Origin: Fibrobacter intestinalis
GTDB lineage: Bacteria; Fibrobacterota; Fibrobacteria; Fibrobacterales; Fibrobacteraceae
Reading direction: 5' to 3'
NCBI RefSeq assembly: GCF_900167415.1
Contig: NZ_FUWU01000004.1
Coordinates: 1 to 64,000 of the forward strand
Length of the DNA: 64,000 nucleotides
The position numbers and the translations under genes are program-made. Each line of letters starts with the position of its first letter. Position 1 is the stretch's first letter. Below, one piece after another: positions 25,310 to 33,363 of the stretch. The notes below the pieces were generated by a model. That model was not told where the DNA came from. It saw only the letters and a program-made list of their open reading frames with translations, and ran no database searches.

Positions 25310-26373
25310 ACGCGATTATCCCTTCTATGTTCTTTCAAAAAAGAAAGTGCGCGACTTTTTCGGCGAGCGTGTTCCTGCAAATCAACAGCAACATCAAATT
25401 CATCGACGATTTCTCGACCTAAAATTTCTTCAAGCACGTCTTCCAATGAAGCTAGTCCCGCAATGGAACCATATTCATCGACGACAGCAACAATATGTCC
25501 GCGCTGTTTCAAAAAACGAATCAGCAATTTATCCAAGCTCAAACTATCCGGAACAAACTGGATCGGGCGCATCAATTTTTTGATGGGAACATCCCGCTTT
25601 CCTTCCGCAAACAAATTGTAGGCATCCCGGCGCATAATCAGCCCGACCCATTTTTCTTTATCCTCTGCATCATAAACGGGTATTCGGGAAAAAGGCCAAT
25701 TGGAATGCTTATCCAATTCTTTGCCAATCGTGCTGTTTAAAGGAAGGGTGAATGCGACCTGATGCGGGGTCATCACCTTGCGAACAGGAATCGATTTTAA
25801 TGCCAAAATATTCTTGATAACCGAAGCCTGCTGGCGATCCAAAATTTCATCTTTTAAACCTAAATTCACCAAACTATTGATGTCTTCTACACTGACTTCG
25901 GGCTCTTCTTTTTTGCTTTTCGTCCAATGCTGCGTGATGGCTAAACAAAGTTTAATAAGACCCGTATAGGTAAAAAATATCGTCACGTAATACATGGGAA
26001 CTGCGCAAATCGGCGCAACCCGTTTTGCCTGTTTTACACCAATGGTTTTCGGCGTTATTTCCCCAAACAAAAGAATGAGAATCGAAAGGACGATGGGCAG
26101 CACAACTTGAATCGTTACGCCAAAATGTTCCAAAGCTACAGAGGTCGCCAGATACACGCCCAACGTATTCGCCAAAGTATTGAATATCAAAACCGATGCG
26201 ATATAACGGTCGATATTATTTTTGACATGGGCGATATATTTTCCTGTAAACGAACCTTTTTTGACAAGAACTTCTACGGCAGATGTCGGAAAACTGTAAA
26301 ATGCCGCTTCGGCAAAAGAACAAAAAGCGGAACAACCGAGAAAAAAAGCGATTGCAATAAAAACAAGAGCCAT
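25306..26373 (-). CDS. CNNM/CorB-type transporter (DUF21 and CBS domains)
   Basis: This 355-aa membrane protein belongs to the hemolysin-C/CorB family, linked to Mg2+ or Co2+ transport. The N-terminal DUF21 membrane domain has four hydrophobic segments within about residues 1-160. A CBS pair follows (about 195-325, with VRKVMTP and HIVAVVDEYGSIAGLASLEDV). The C-terminal CorC_HlyC domain is missing or cut short to a basic tail. It is first of the three-gene operon with nudC and the phosphoesterase. Confidence 0.9.
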   Translation of the reverse strand: MALVFIAIAFFLGCSAFCSFAEAAFYSFPTSAVEVLVKKGSFTGKYIAHVKNNIDRYIASVLIFNTLANTLGVYLATSVALEHFGVTIQVVLPIVLSILILLFGEITPKTIGVKQAKRVAPICAVPMYYVTIFFTYTGLIKLCLAITQHWTKSKKEEPEVSVEDINSLVNLGLKDEILDRQQASVIKNILALKSIPVRKVMTPHQVAFTLPLNSTIGKELDKHSNWPFSRIPVYDAEDKEKWVGLIMRRDAYNLFAEGKRDVPIKKLMRPIQFVPDSLSLDKLLIRFLKQRGHIVAVVDEYGSIAGLASLEDVLEEILGREIVDEFDVAVDLQEHARRKSRALSFLKEHRRDNRV

Positions 26374-26434
26374 AGCAATAAAATAGATATTTCATCTGTG
26401 AAAATACGCAACGGCGTTTTTTCAAAAGGCATCT

Positions 26435-27454
26435 TCAACGAGATTCAATCGCCTGAAAAATTTTTTGTGCCTGAACACTTTCGTTAGAAAGGACGCTCTG
26501 CACAAACTCCGGAAAAGGCGGTTTTTCGCCAGCGGAATCCGCTTCGATGTTGGGCATGGCAATGTGCCTTGTGCGAAGAAAAAGTTTTCCCATCAGAAAT
26601 GTCCAAAGTTCGATTCGAGATGCGACGACGCAAAAAGTCCCCGCCCATTTCGCTTCGGACGCAGCACTTCCTGGTCCGCAAACCACCGCCTTCGCCGACA
26701 TCATCTGCAGGAAACGTTCTTCTGTAGAAACCGGCGAGAGAACCACCGGAAACTCCCCGATATTTTCCTCCAAAAATTTTTGCACTTCTTTTCGAGAAGC
26801 TACAAAGCGTACAGCGATTTTCTTCTCCCGAAATTTTTGCGCCACTTTGCGATAAAGCGACAGATTTCGCTTGGCTTGCGAAACGCGACTTCCCGGCAAA
26901 AGCAAAATCTCTTTAGGCGAAAAAGCCTCCGTTTTTTTTAAATCCGAAAACGCAGCAAACGGATGTTCTATCTGCCGAATCGGCAATCCATATTTTTGAT
27001 AGGCGAGGACATTCATTCGATAGCACGAACGAAGTTCTACCCGCTTTTTTGCTTCGGGCGAAAGGAAAAATCGAACTCGCCGAGGATTCCACGCCCAAAT
27101 CTGCGGAGGTTCCACATAAATAATCCGCTTGCCTAATCGGAGCGCAAGCTGCATCAATTTCAAGTTAAATCCGGGATAATCCATGGCGACAAGCCCTTGG
27201 CATTTTTCGTTTAGCAAAAGCTTCTGAAGTTTGCACAAATGTTGCTTTAGTTTTTTCGCATGAAATATCACATCGGCAAAACCGTTTACAGGCAATTCGT
27301 CAAAAGGAACGACAGCTTTCAAACCGGCATGCTGCATTCTTGCGCCACCAGCACCAACCGCGGAAAATCCCTTTTCCCGAATTTCGCAAACGACGCTTTC
27401 TCCGAGAATATCTCCCGAATCTTCTCCTGCACAAAAAAGCCAGAACAAATCCAT
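26435..27454 (-). CDS. lpxB: Lipid-A-disaccharide synthase
   Basis: LpxB condenses UDP-diacylglucosamine with lipid X to make lipid A disaccharide at the inner membrane. The 339-aa product shows GEDSGD at the N-terminus, VGAGGARMQHAGL, a conserved DYPGFNLKL segment and IYVEPPQIWAW. It is slightly shorter than the roughly 380 aa of E. coli LpxB. It indicates an LPS-containing outer membrane, in line with the lptE gene further on. Confidence 0.92.
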   Translation of the reverse strand: MDLFWLFCAGEDSGDILGESVVCEIREKGFSAVGAGGARMQHAGLKAVVPFDELPVNGFADVIFHAKKLKQHLCKLQKLLLNEKCQGLVAMDYPGFNLKLMQLALRLGKRIIYVEPPQIWAWNPRRVRFFLSPEAKKRVELRSCYRMNVLAYQKYGLPIRQIEHPFAAFSDLKKTEAFSPKEILLLPGSRVSQAKRNLSLYRKVAQKFREKKIAVRFVASRKEVQKFLEENIGEFPVVLSPVSTEERFLQMMSAKAVVCGPGSAASEAKWAGTFCVVASRIELWTFLMGKLFLRTRHIAMPNIEADSAGEKPPFPEFVQSVLSNESVQAQKIFQAIESR

Positions 27455-27504
27455 CGATTATGCAACCTCTAAAAATGGCTTTGGTGAACTTTTAGAGGAG
27501 GCCA

Positions 27505-30500
27505 TTACTTGACTTTTGCAGAAACCCACACATGATCCGCGCCGAATTCTTTTTGCAGCCATTCGAAAAAATCGGAAGTATAGAGGACTTTAAATACCTG
27601 CGATTTTAAAATATGAACATATCCGGAATTGGTTTCAACATGAAAAACAACATTCACGGCATGCTCTCCGGGAAAAGCCTGCGCCTGCTCCATTCTATCC
27701 AAAATGAGGCTCATTTTACTTTCCGTCAATTCCATAGAAGAAACAGAGACGTGAATGTAATTGATCAGCTTGTCACGCACATCGTCCATCGAAAAAGTTT
27801 TTTCTACGACAATTTGCAATGCGGCTTTATCCTGATATTGCGACATCAATTTTCCGCGGATAAGCACCCGGTCGTCTTCACCGACATAATTCCGACAGCG
27901 TTCCCACGCATCCGGCGGGAAGAATATGGAAATTTCTCCATGGAAATCCTGTAAAATTCCCGATCCCATTGTTTTGGTTTCATCTTTTTTGCCTTGAAAC
28001 GAACGCAAGCGAGTGATAATTCCGCCAACACAAACTTCCGATTTTGGATTCTGGCTCATAATGTCGTTCAATTCGCTTTCCGCCAGCGTGTTCGTTGTAA
28101 ATCCCATCAGTTCCGGGCGACATTCGTCAAGCGGATGCGCCGAAAGGTAAAGTCCCAGAACATCGCGTTCCTTGTTCAGGACTTCCATCAACCCCCACGG
28201 CTGCGCGTCTTCGTAGGTTTCATCCATTTGCGATTCCGCATCCGACTCGCCGAACATATCAAAAAGCGAAGTTTGCCCCGCATCTTGTTCCTTGCGATGC
28301 CGATTCGCCACTTCGATCGCTTTTTCCACGCTCGCCATCAAAGTCGGACGATTAGGCGTCGTCTCGGACATTTTGTCAAGCGCACCGGCCAAAACCAAAC
28401 TTTCCAAAGTTTTACGGCTGAGCGGAGGACGCTTTTCCGGTTGAAGCGCCTGATAATCCAAGACCCGCTTGCAAAGATCAAAAAGCGTTTTATAAGGACC
28501 GTGCAAATTCCGTTCCGCCACCACATCTTCAATCACAGGAAGCCCGACGTTGCGAATTCCCGCCAGCCCATAAACGACCTGCCCTTTTTCATTTGCAGAA
28601 AAAACGCCGAGCGACGTATTGATATCTGGCGGAAGCACTTCGATTCCCATCCGTTTGCACTCCTGCACAATCGTCACGATATCTTCCGTTTTGCCCATTT
28701 TGGATGTCATCGAAGCCGCCATATATTCCGGGCCAAAATGCGTTTTCAGATAGGCCGTTTGGTAAGCGACATAAGCATACGCCGCTGCGTGACTCTTGTT
28801 GAACGCATATCCGCAAAAAGGAAGAACAGCATCCCAAACTTTTTGAACCATTTTGGGATCATAGCCCCTATTAACGCATCGGGATTTAAATTCCGGTTCC
28901 AGCTTCGCCATTTTGTCCGGCATTTTTTTAGCCATGATTCGACGGATATTGTCAGCGCCGCCCAGCGTGTAACCGCCCAGAATCTGCGCCAGCTGCATCA
29001 CCTGTTCCTGATAAACAATCACGCCGTAAGTTTCCGCCAAAACCGGTTCCAAATCCTTATGATAGCAGTCGATAGATTCTTTGCCCAATTTGCGGGCGAT
29101 AAAATGCGGAATCTGATCAATCGGTCCTGGGCGATAGAGCGCATTCATAGCAATCAAATCGCTAATCCGAGATGGCTTCAATTCGCGAAGATACTTTTGC
29201 ATTCCCGGCGATTCAAATTGGAAAACCGCCGTCGTCATGCCTTTGCTCAACAATTCAAAAGTTTCCTTGTCATCGGTCGGAATCTTGTCAATGTCCACTT
29301 CCAGATGGCGAATTTTCTGGACCATATTCACCGTATCCAAAATGATGGAAAGGTTGATAAGACCAAGAAAGTCCATTTTCAAAAGGCCGATGTCTTCCGC
29401 GTAATGTTTATCATACATGACAACGGGAGTATCGGCAGGAGCTGCCCGATACAGCGGAGCGAGTTCGTAAATCGGACTTGGCGTAATCACGACGCCGCAA
29501 GCGTGAACTCCCGTTTGCCTTGGAAGATCTTCGAGCTTCAATGCGATATCCCAAAGTTCCCGATAGCTTTCGCGACTGTTGACAAGTGCTTGAAGAGGCG
29601 CATTATCGTAATCCGGAGCGACCGGAGCGTCTTTTTTCGTTTTACCCGTCCACGCTTCATTCAAGCTGAAATTCAAGACTTTTTGCGGGAACAATTTGAT
29701 AATGGATTCGGCTTCGCGGTGATCAATGCCAAGAACTCGAGCGACATCTTTAATGACCGCCTTTGACTTGAGCATTCCATAAGTAATGATTTGCCCGACG
29801 CAATCCGAACCGTATTTTTGCGTCACATAGTCGATGACTCGCCCACGATCCCTATCCGCAATGTCCGTATCGATATCCGGCATCGAAACGCGTTCCGGAT
29901 TTAAAAAACGTTCAAAAAGGAGCCCGAATTTCAGCGGGTCGATATTCGTAATGCCAATGATATAAGTGACGATGGAGCCCGCAGCAGAACCGCGCCCCGG
30001 TCCAACAGGAATTCCGTGTTCTCGCGACCAGTTGATAAAATCCCAAACGATAAGCAAGTAACCCGCCACATTCATGTTGCGAATACAATTCAATTCCTTA
30101 TAGACGCGATCGCTGACTTCCGTCCCGTGATTCGGATACAGAATTTCCTCATCCGGATACCTTCTGCGCAGACGCTGGTTCGTCAAATAAATCAAGTAGG
30201 CATCCGCATCGCCGCCATGCCGACTCGTCTTCGTTTTTTCCATGATTCTTTCGATAGCCGCCTTGTCTTCGTCCGTCAAAGCGTCCATGGATTTCCCTTC
30301 ATTCTTTGCGCAGTATTCCTTTGCCGCATTTTCAAAAGCTGCCGGGAAAGCTTTATTGTATTCGTCCTCCATCGCCTTGTAAATTTCTTTGCATTCTTCG
30401 GATTCCAAAAAATCCTTGGGAATCGCAAATCGGGGCCAGAAATCATCACCGATACCTGTTTTCACCACGAAATTGCAGCGTTCGGCGATTTTAACCGTAT

Positions 30501-31314
30501 TTTCAAGAGCCGTGGGACAATCCGAAAACAACTGCCGCATTTCTTCTTCGCTGCGGTAATAAAACTGATCCGTCGGGAATCGCTTATCCTTAAATTCCTT
30601 GAATTTTTCGACCAGCGAAATACAGCGAAGCGCTTTGTGCGCATCCGAATCCGCCTTGTTTATATAATGCACATCCCCGACAGCAACCAATTCCCTATCC
30701 AGTTCTTTGGCGAGGGCCATCGTAAAAAGATTCAACGTTTTCTGCGCGGCAATGCCATTATCGCAAAGCGACAAATAAAGATGCTCTTTGTCAAAAATTT
30801 CACAAAGAGATTCCATATAAGCTTTGGCCAAAGATTCTCGACCGGCGGACACATTCATTCCATAACGGCTAAAATAATCGCCAGCGATGGCAATCAGACC
30901 TTCTTTGTGCGCTTCAATGACGCTTAACGGCACCGACGGAATTTCCTCCCATCGTTTGGATTCCTCATACCGATAACTGACAATGCGCAATAGATTATAA
31001 TAGCCCTTTTCGCTTTCCACCAAAAGAGTCAATCGTTCGTAAGTGGCGGGTTCCTTAGCGTTTGCCCCCGAAGTATCTACATAAATATGGCAACCGTAAA
31101 TCGTTTTAATCGGAGGCAAGCCTTTTTCTTTGCGATCTTTATTCAGAGCCATTCCCCGGGTCTGGAATTCCAAAATGCCGAACATGGCACCATGATCCGT
31201 GAGAGCGACGGCAGGCGCATTATCTTTTGCGGCAGCGGCCAAAATATCGTCCAATCGAGCCGAAGACTGGAGAATGGAAAATTCGGAATGAACCTGCAAA
31301 TGTACAAAACTCAT
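27505..31314 (-). CDS. dnaE: DNA polymerase III subunit alpha
   Basis: This is the replicative polymerase catalytic subunit, 1269 aa, somewhat larger than E. coli DnaE. It begins with a PHP domain (VHLQVHSEFSILQS, LTDHGAMFG). The catalytic acidic motif PDIDTDIADRDRG lies near residue 480, and the palm/fingers follow with QEQVMQLAQ and GYAFNKSHAAAYA. The C-terminus has an OB fold (VCVGGIITRLR) and a tau-binding tail. The start is fixed by the conserved MSFVHL and an SD placed inside a small hairpin. Confidence 0.97.
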   Translation of the reverse strand: MSFVHLQVHSEFSILQSSARLDDILAAAAKDNAPAVALTDHGAMFGILEFQTRGMALNKDRKEKGLPPIKTIYGCHIYVDTSGANAKEPATYERLTLLVESEKGYYNLLRIVSYRYEESKRWEEIPSVPLSVIEAHKEGLIAIAGDYFSRYGMNVSAGRESLAKAYMESLCEIFDKEHLYLSLCDNGIAAQKTLNLFTMALAKELDRELVAVGDVHYINKADSDAHKALRCISLVEKFKEFKDKRFPTDQFYYRSEEEMRQLFSDCPTALENTVKIAERCNFVVKTGIGDDFWPRFAIPKDFLESEECKEIYKAMEDEYNKAFPAAFENAAKEYCAKNEGKSMDALTDEDKAAIERIMEKTKTSRHGGDADAYLIYLTNQRLRRRYPDEEILYPNHGTEVSDRVYKELNCIRNMNVAGYLLIVWDFINWSREHGIPVGPGRGSAAGSIVTYIIGITNIDPLKFGLLFERFLNPERVSMPDIDTDIADRDRGRVIDYVTQKYGSDCVGQIITYGMLKSKAVIKDVARVLGIDHREAESIIKLFPQKVLNFSLNEAWTGKTKKDAPVAPDYDNAPLQALVNSRESYRELWDIALKLEDLPRQTGVHACGVVITPSPIYELAPLYRAAPADTPVVMYDKHYAEDIGLLKMDFLGLINLSIILDTVNMVQKIRHLEVDIDKIPTDDKETFELLSKGMTTAVFQFESPGMQKYLRELKPSRISDLIAMNALYRPGPIDQIPHFIARKLGKESIDCYHKDLEPVLAETYGVIVYQEQVMQLAQILGGYTLGGADNIRRIMAKKMPDKMAKLEPEFKSRCVNRGYDPKMVQKVWDAVLPFCGYAFNKSHAAAYAYVAYQTAYLKTHFGPEYMAASMTSKMGKTEDIVTIVQECKRMGIEVLPPDINTSLGVFSANEKGQVVYGLAGIRNVGLPVIEDVVAERNLHGPYKTLFDLCKRVLDYQALQPEKRPPLSRKTLESLVLAGALDKMSETTPNRPTLMASVEKAIEVANRHRKEQDAGQTSLFDMFGESDAESQMDETYEDAQPWGLMEVLNKERDVLGLYLSAHPLDECRPELMGFTTNTLAESELNDIMSQNPKSEVCVGGIITRLRSFQGKKDETKTMGSGILQDFHGEISIFFPPDAWERCRNYVGEDDRVLIRGKLMSQYQDKAALQIVVEKTFSMDDVRDKLINYIHVSVSSMELTESKMSLILDRMEQAQAFPGEHAVNVVFHVETNSGYVHILKSQVFKVLYTSDFFEWLQKEFGADHVWVSAKVK

Positions 31315-31320
31315 ATAAAA

Positions 31321-31357
31321 CCTCTCTTTTTGAGAGCGGGTTCCTTAAAATGAACCC
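31321..31357 (-). promoter_or_regulatory. Two hairpins in the dnaE 5' leader
   Basis: The dnaE Shine-Dalgarno GAGAGG (minus strand, 31321-31326) forms one arm of a CTCTC-loop-GAGAG hairpin (31322-31326 with 31332-31336). Immediately upstream is a second hairpin, GGGTTC/GAACCC (31338-31343 with 31352-31357). They may end the preceding transcript or tune dnaE translation. Confidence 0.4.
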
Positions 31358-31419
31358 CCTCCCTCTCCTTGTTTTTTATCGCGAATCCAAAATGTAGCAA
31401 AAATCTTCTTCGCCAAAAA

Positions 31420-33321
31420 TCAGACGGGGGTTTCGCGAGCAATGCGAAGCGCCGAAATGGATTCCAAAGGCAAATTCAGCGATTTCCCTTCGGGCGCCAC
31501 TGTGATTTTCGCAATGAACGGCACCTTGGAAAAATGCAGTTCTTCGACTTTAAAGCGAATTTCTGACGGCAACTTGGGCAATTTCATATTCTTGTCCGTA
31601 TTTTTCGAAGAAATTTTCGCTTCCAAAAAACTGTTTGTGGATCGGGCGTAACGGAGCATTTTAAACAAATCCACCATTGCAAATTTCTGATAATCGCCAC
31701 CATACTTCGTCGCGCCTAAAGCGACCGAAACCGAAGAACCATCCGTTTCCGGTTTAAACGCCGCATCCGGAGTTCCTTCCGGCGTCCAACGAAGCCAAAA
31801 TTCCTTGCTCCAATCCGTATTGCGGAAGGGTTCCACAGGATTTTCATTGACCGGATTTGCCGGTTCCAATCCATAATTTTTCAACAATTCCCGAATGTTC
31901 GATTCAAACGCCGGCTTGATAATAAATCCGTAATTCGGAATCGCTTCATAAACCATCTGCATAAATTCCGGAAAATTTGCCAACGCTTCCCGAGATTCCG
32001 CATTGTTGATTTTCAAAAGACGTACCGAGCTGAACTCCGAATCATAATAACAAGCAGACCATTCGCTCATCGCATCCCGAACATTTTCCGGCGCATTGAT
32101 CCAGCCTTCAAAACTTTCCGTGATCTCTTTGGAAAATCCTGTTTTAAGGCCATTCAAAAAAGAATCGCGAGAAATGGAAAAACGCAGATACGGTTCGTCG
32201 TTTTGCACATCCGCAAGGCATGCCGCCATAAACAAAACACGCGGAGCGCTCTTGACAGAAATAATCATTTCAAAATTCGGAAGGGTCGAAATTTGAGCAC
32301 CGAGCATTGGGGACGCCGAAGCGGAAAGCCACGTTTTTGCCCAATCGCTCAAACGCACCGCCGAAATTTTCCCAGCCGAAACGGCAAATTCCACCATTCC
32401 CAAAAGCCAAAGCTCCGCCAGCGGTTTAGGAAGCGAAGACCAGAACACATCCGTTTCCGAAAGGGAAAGGCGACTCGACGGATCGAGAGTCCACAAAATC
32501 CGCTGCGCTTTGATAATCGACGAATCCCGCTTGATAGAAAATAAGACGTGCCTGAAAAAATCTTCCTGTCCATGGAAACGCCGCTGGATCCACCATTCCA
32601 GAATTTCATTCTTGAGCCGGAAACCATTGTGTTTCAAAAAGTCAAAAGTTTTTTCCGTGACGAGCAAATCCATGCCGCGCTGTTCTATCCAATTATGCGA
32701 AGAGAGAAATTCCAACAGCAACGTACATTCTTCACGAATCGCATCGGGTGAAACCTGTTTAGAAAATGAAAACGCTTCTTCGCAGAACTGGAGCGAACGA
32801 CGATGCAAATTTCCGGCACCGTTCATTTTCATTTTTCCGAGGCGAGCAAATGCGAGCATCTGACAAAGATGCCAGACCAGCATATCTTCATAACTCAAAA
32901 AACGCGTTTTTTCATCGGCAGGGTTTTCTGGAGTCAAAAGAATCCCCTTCAAAAAATCTTCAAATCCGAAATAGACGTACGTTCCCTTTTCGGAACGAGA
33001 ACGCCAAATATAAAGATTCTTTGCCGATTCCAACAGGAAAACCTCGACTTCATCCCGTTTGTCCGCCGGCGCGGCCAACCGGAGTTCGTTCATTTCCAGT
33101 CCGCGCATTTCGCTATGATAAATCAAAAATATGCAAAACCGTTTCCAGGGTTCCAACGACGCATAAAAGCTTTCAAAGCGAGCAACATCCGTAAAAAAAG
33201 AACTCGTTTCCGAAAGGATTTTTGCGTTGTTCAGCAAACCCTGCGCACCAAACGCCTTGGTATGCAAATCCTTCAACTGCGGTTTCGTAAGACCATTTAA
33301 AAACTCTCTCACAGCGAGCAT
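31420..33321 (-). CDS. XPB/Ssl2 N-terminal-domain-like protein
   Basis: This 633-aa protein is not a known enzyme. The start is ATG 33321 (MLAVREFLNGL), preceded by GGAG. A TTG eight codons upstream is open but lacks support. The central part resembles the helicase-associated XPB/Ssl2 N-terminal module (Helicase_C_3 type): TLPNFEMIIS near residue 310, then LRFSISRDSFLNGLKTGFS, with an N-terminal winged-helix-like region. There is no Walker motif. Bacterial proteins of this kind often sit beside helicases; here dinG is next upstream. A DNA-repair role is inferred. Confidence 0.65.
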   Translation of the reverse strand: MLAVREFLNGLTKPQLKDLHTKAFGAQGLLNNAKILSETSSFFTDVARFESFYASLEPWKRFCIFLIYHSEMRGLEMNELRLAAPADKRDEVEVFLLESAKNLYIWRSRSEKGTYVYFGFEDFLKGILLTPENPADEKTRFLSYEDMLVWHLCQMLAFARLGKMKMNGAGNLHRRSLQFCEEAFSFSKQVSPDAIREECTLLLEFLSSHNWIEQRGMDLLVTEKTFDFLKHNGFRLKNEILEWWIQRRFHGQEDFFRHVLFSIKRDSSIIKAQRILWTLDPSSRLSLSETDVFWSSLPKPLAELWLLGMVEFAVSAGKISAVRLSDWAKTWLSASASPMLGAQISTLPNFEMIISVKSAPRVLFMAACLADVQNDEPYLRFSISRDSFLNGLKTGFSKEITESFEGWINAPENVRDAMSEWSACYYDSEFSSVRLLKINNAESREALANFPEFMQMVYEAIPNYGFIIKPAFESNIRELLKNYGLEPANPVNENPVEPFRNTDWSKEFWLRWTPEGTPDAAFKPETDGSSVSVALGATKYGGDYQKFAMVDLFKMLRYARSTNSFLEAKISSKNTDKNMKLPKLPSEIRFKVEELHFSKVPFIAKITVAPEGKSLNLPLESISALRIARETPV

Positions 33322-33363
33322 AGATTCTCCACAAACAAATGCCAAAACTAGAAAATTAAAGGC

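Noticed and set aside
27994-29766. 590-aa open frame antisense to dnaE
   Set aside because: dnaE is unmistakable on the other strand. The antisense frame has no family features and is rich in His, Arg and Phe, as expected from the complement of biased codons. Many long antisense frames here (for example over dinG and the Big_5 gene) have the same cause.
31420-33345. TTG start eight codons upstream for the XPB-N-like gene
   Set aside because: ATG 33321 has a GGAG at good spacing; the TTG does not.
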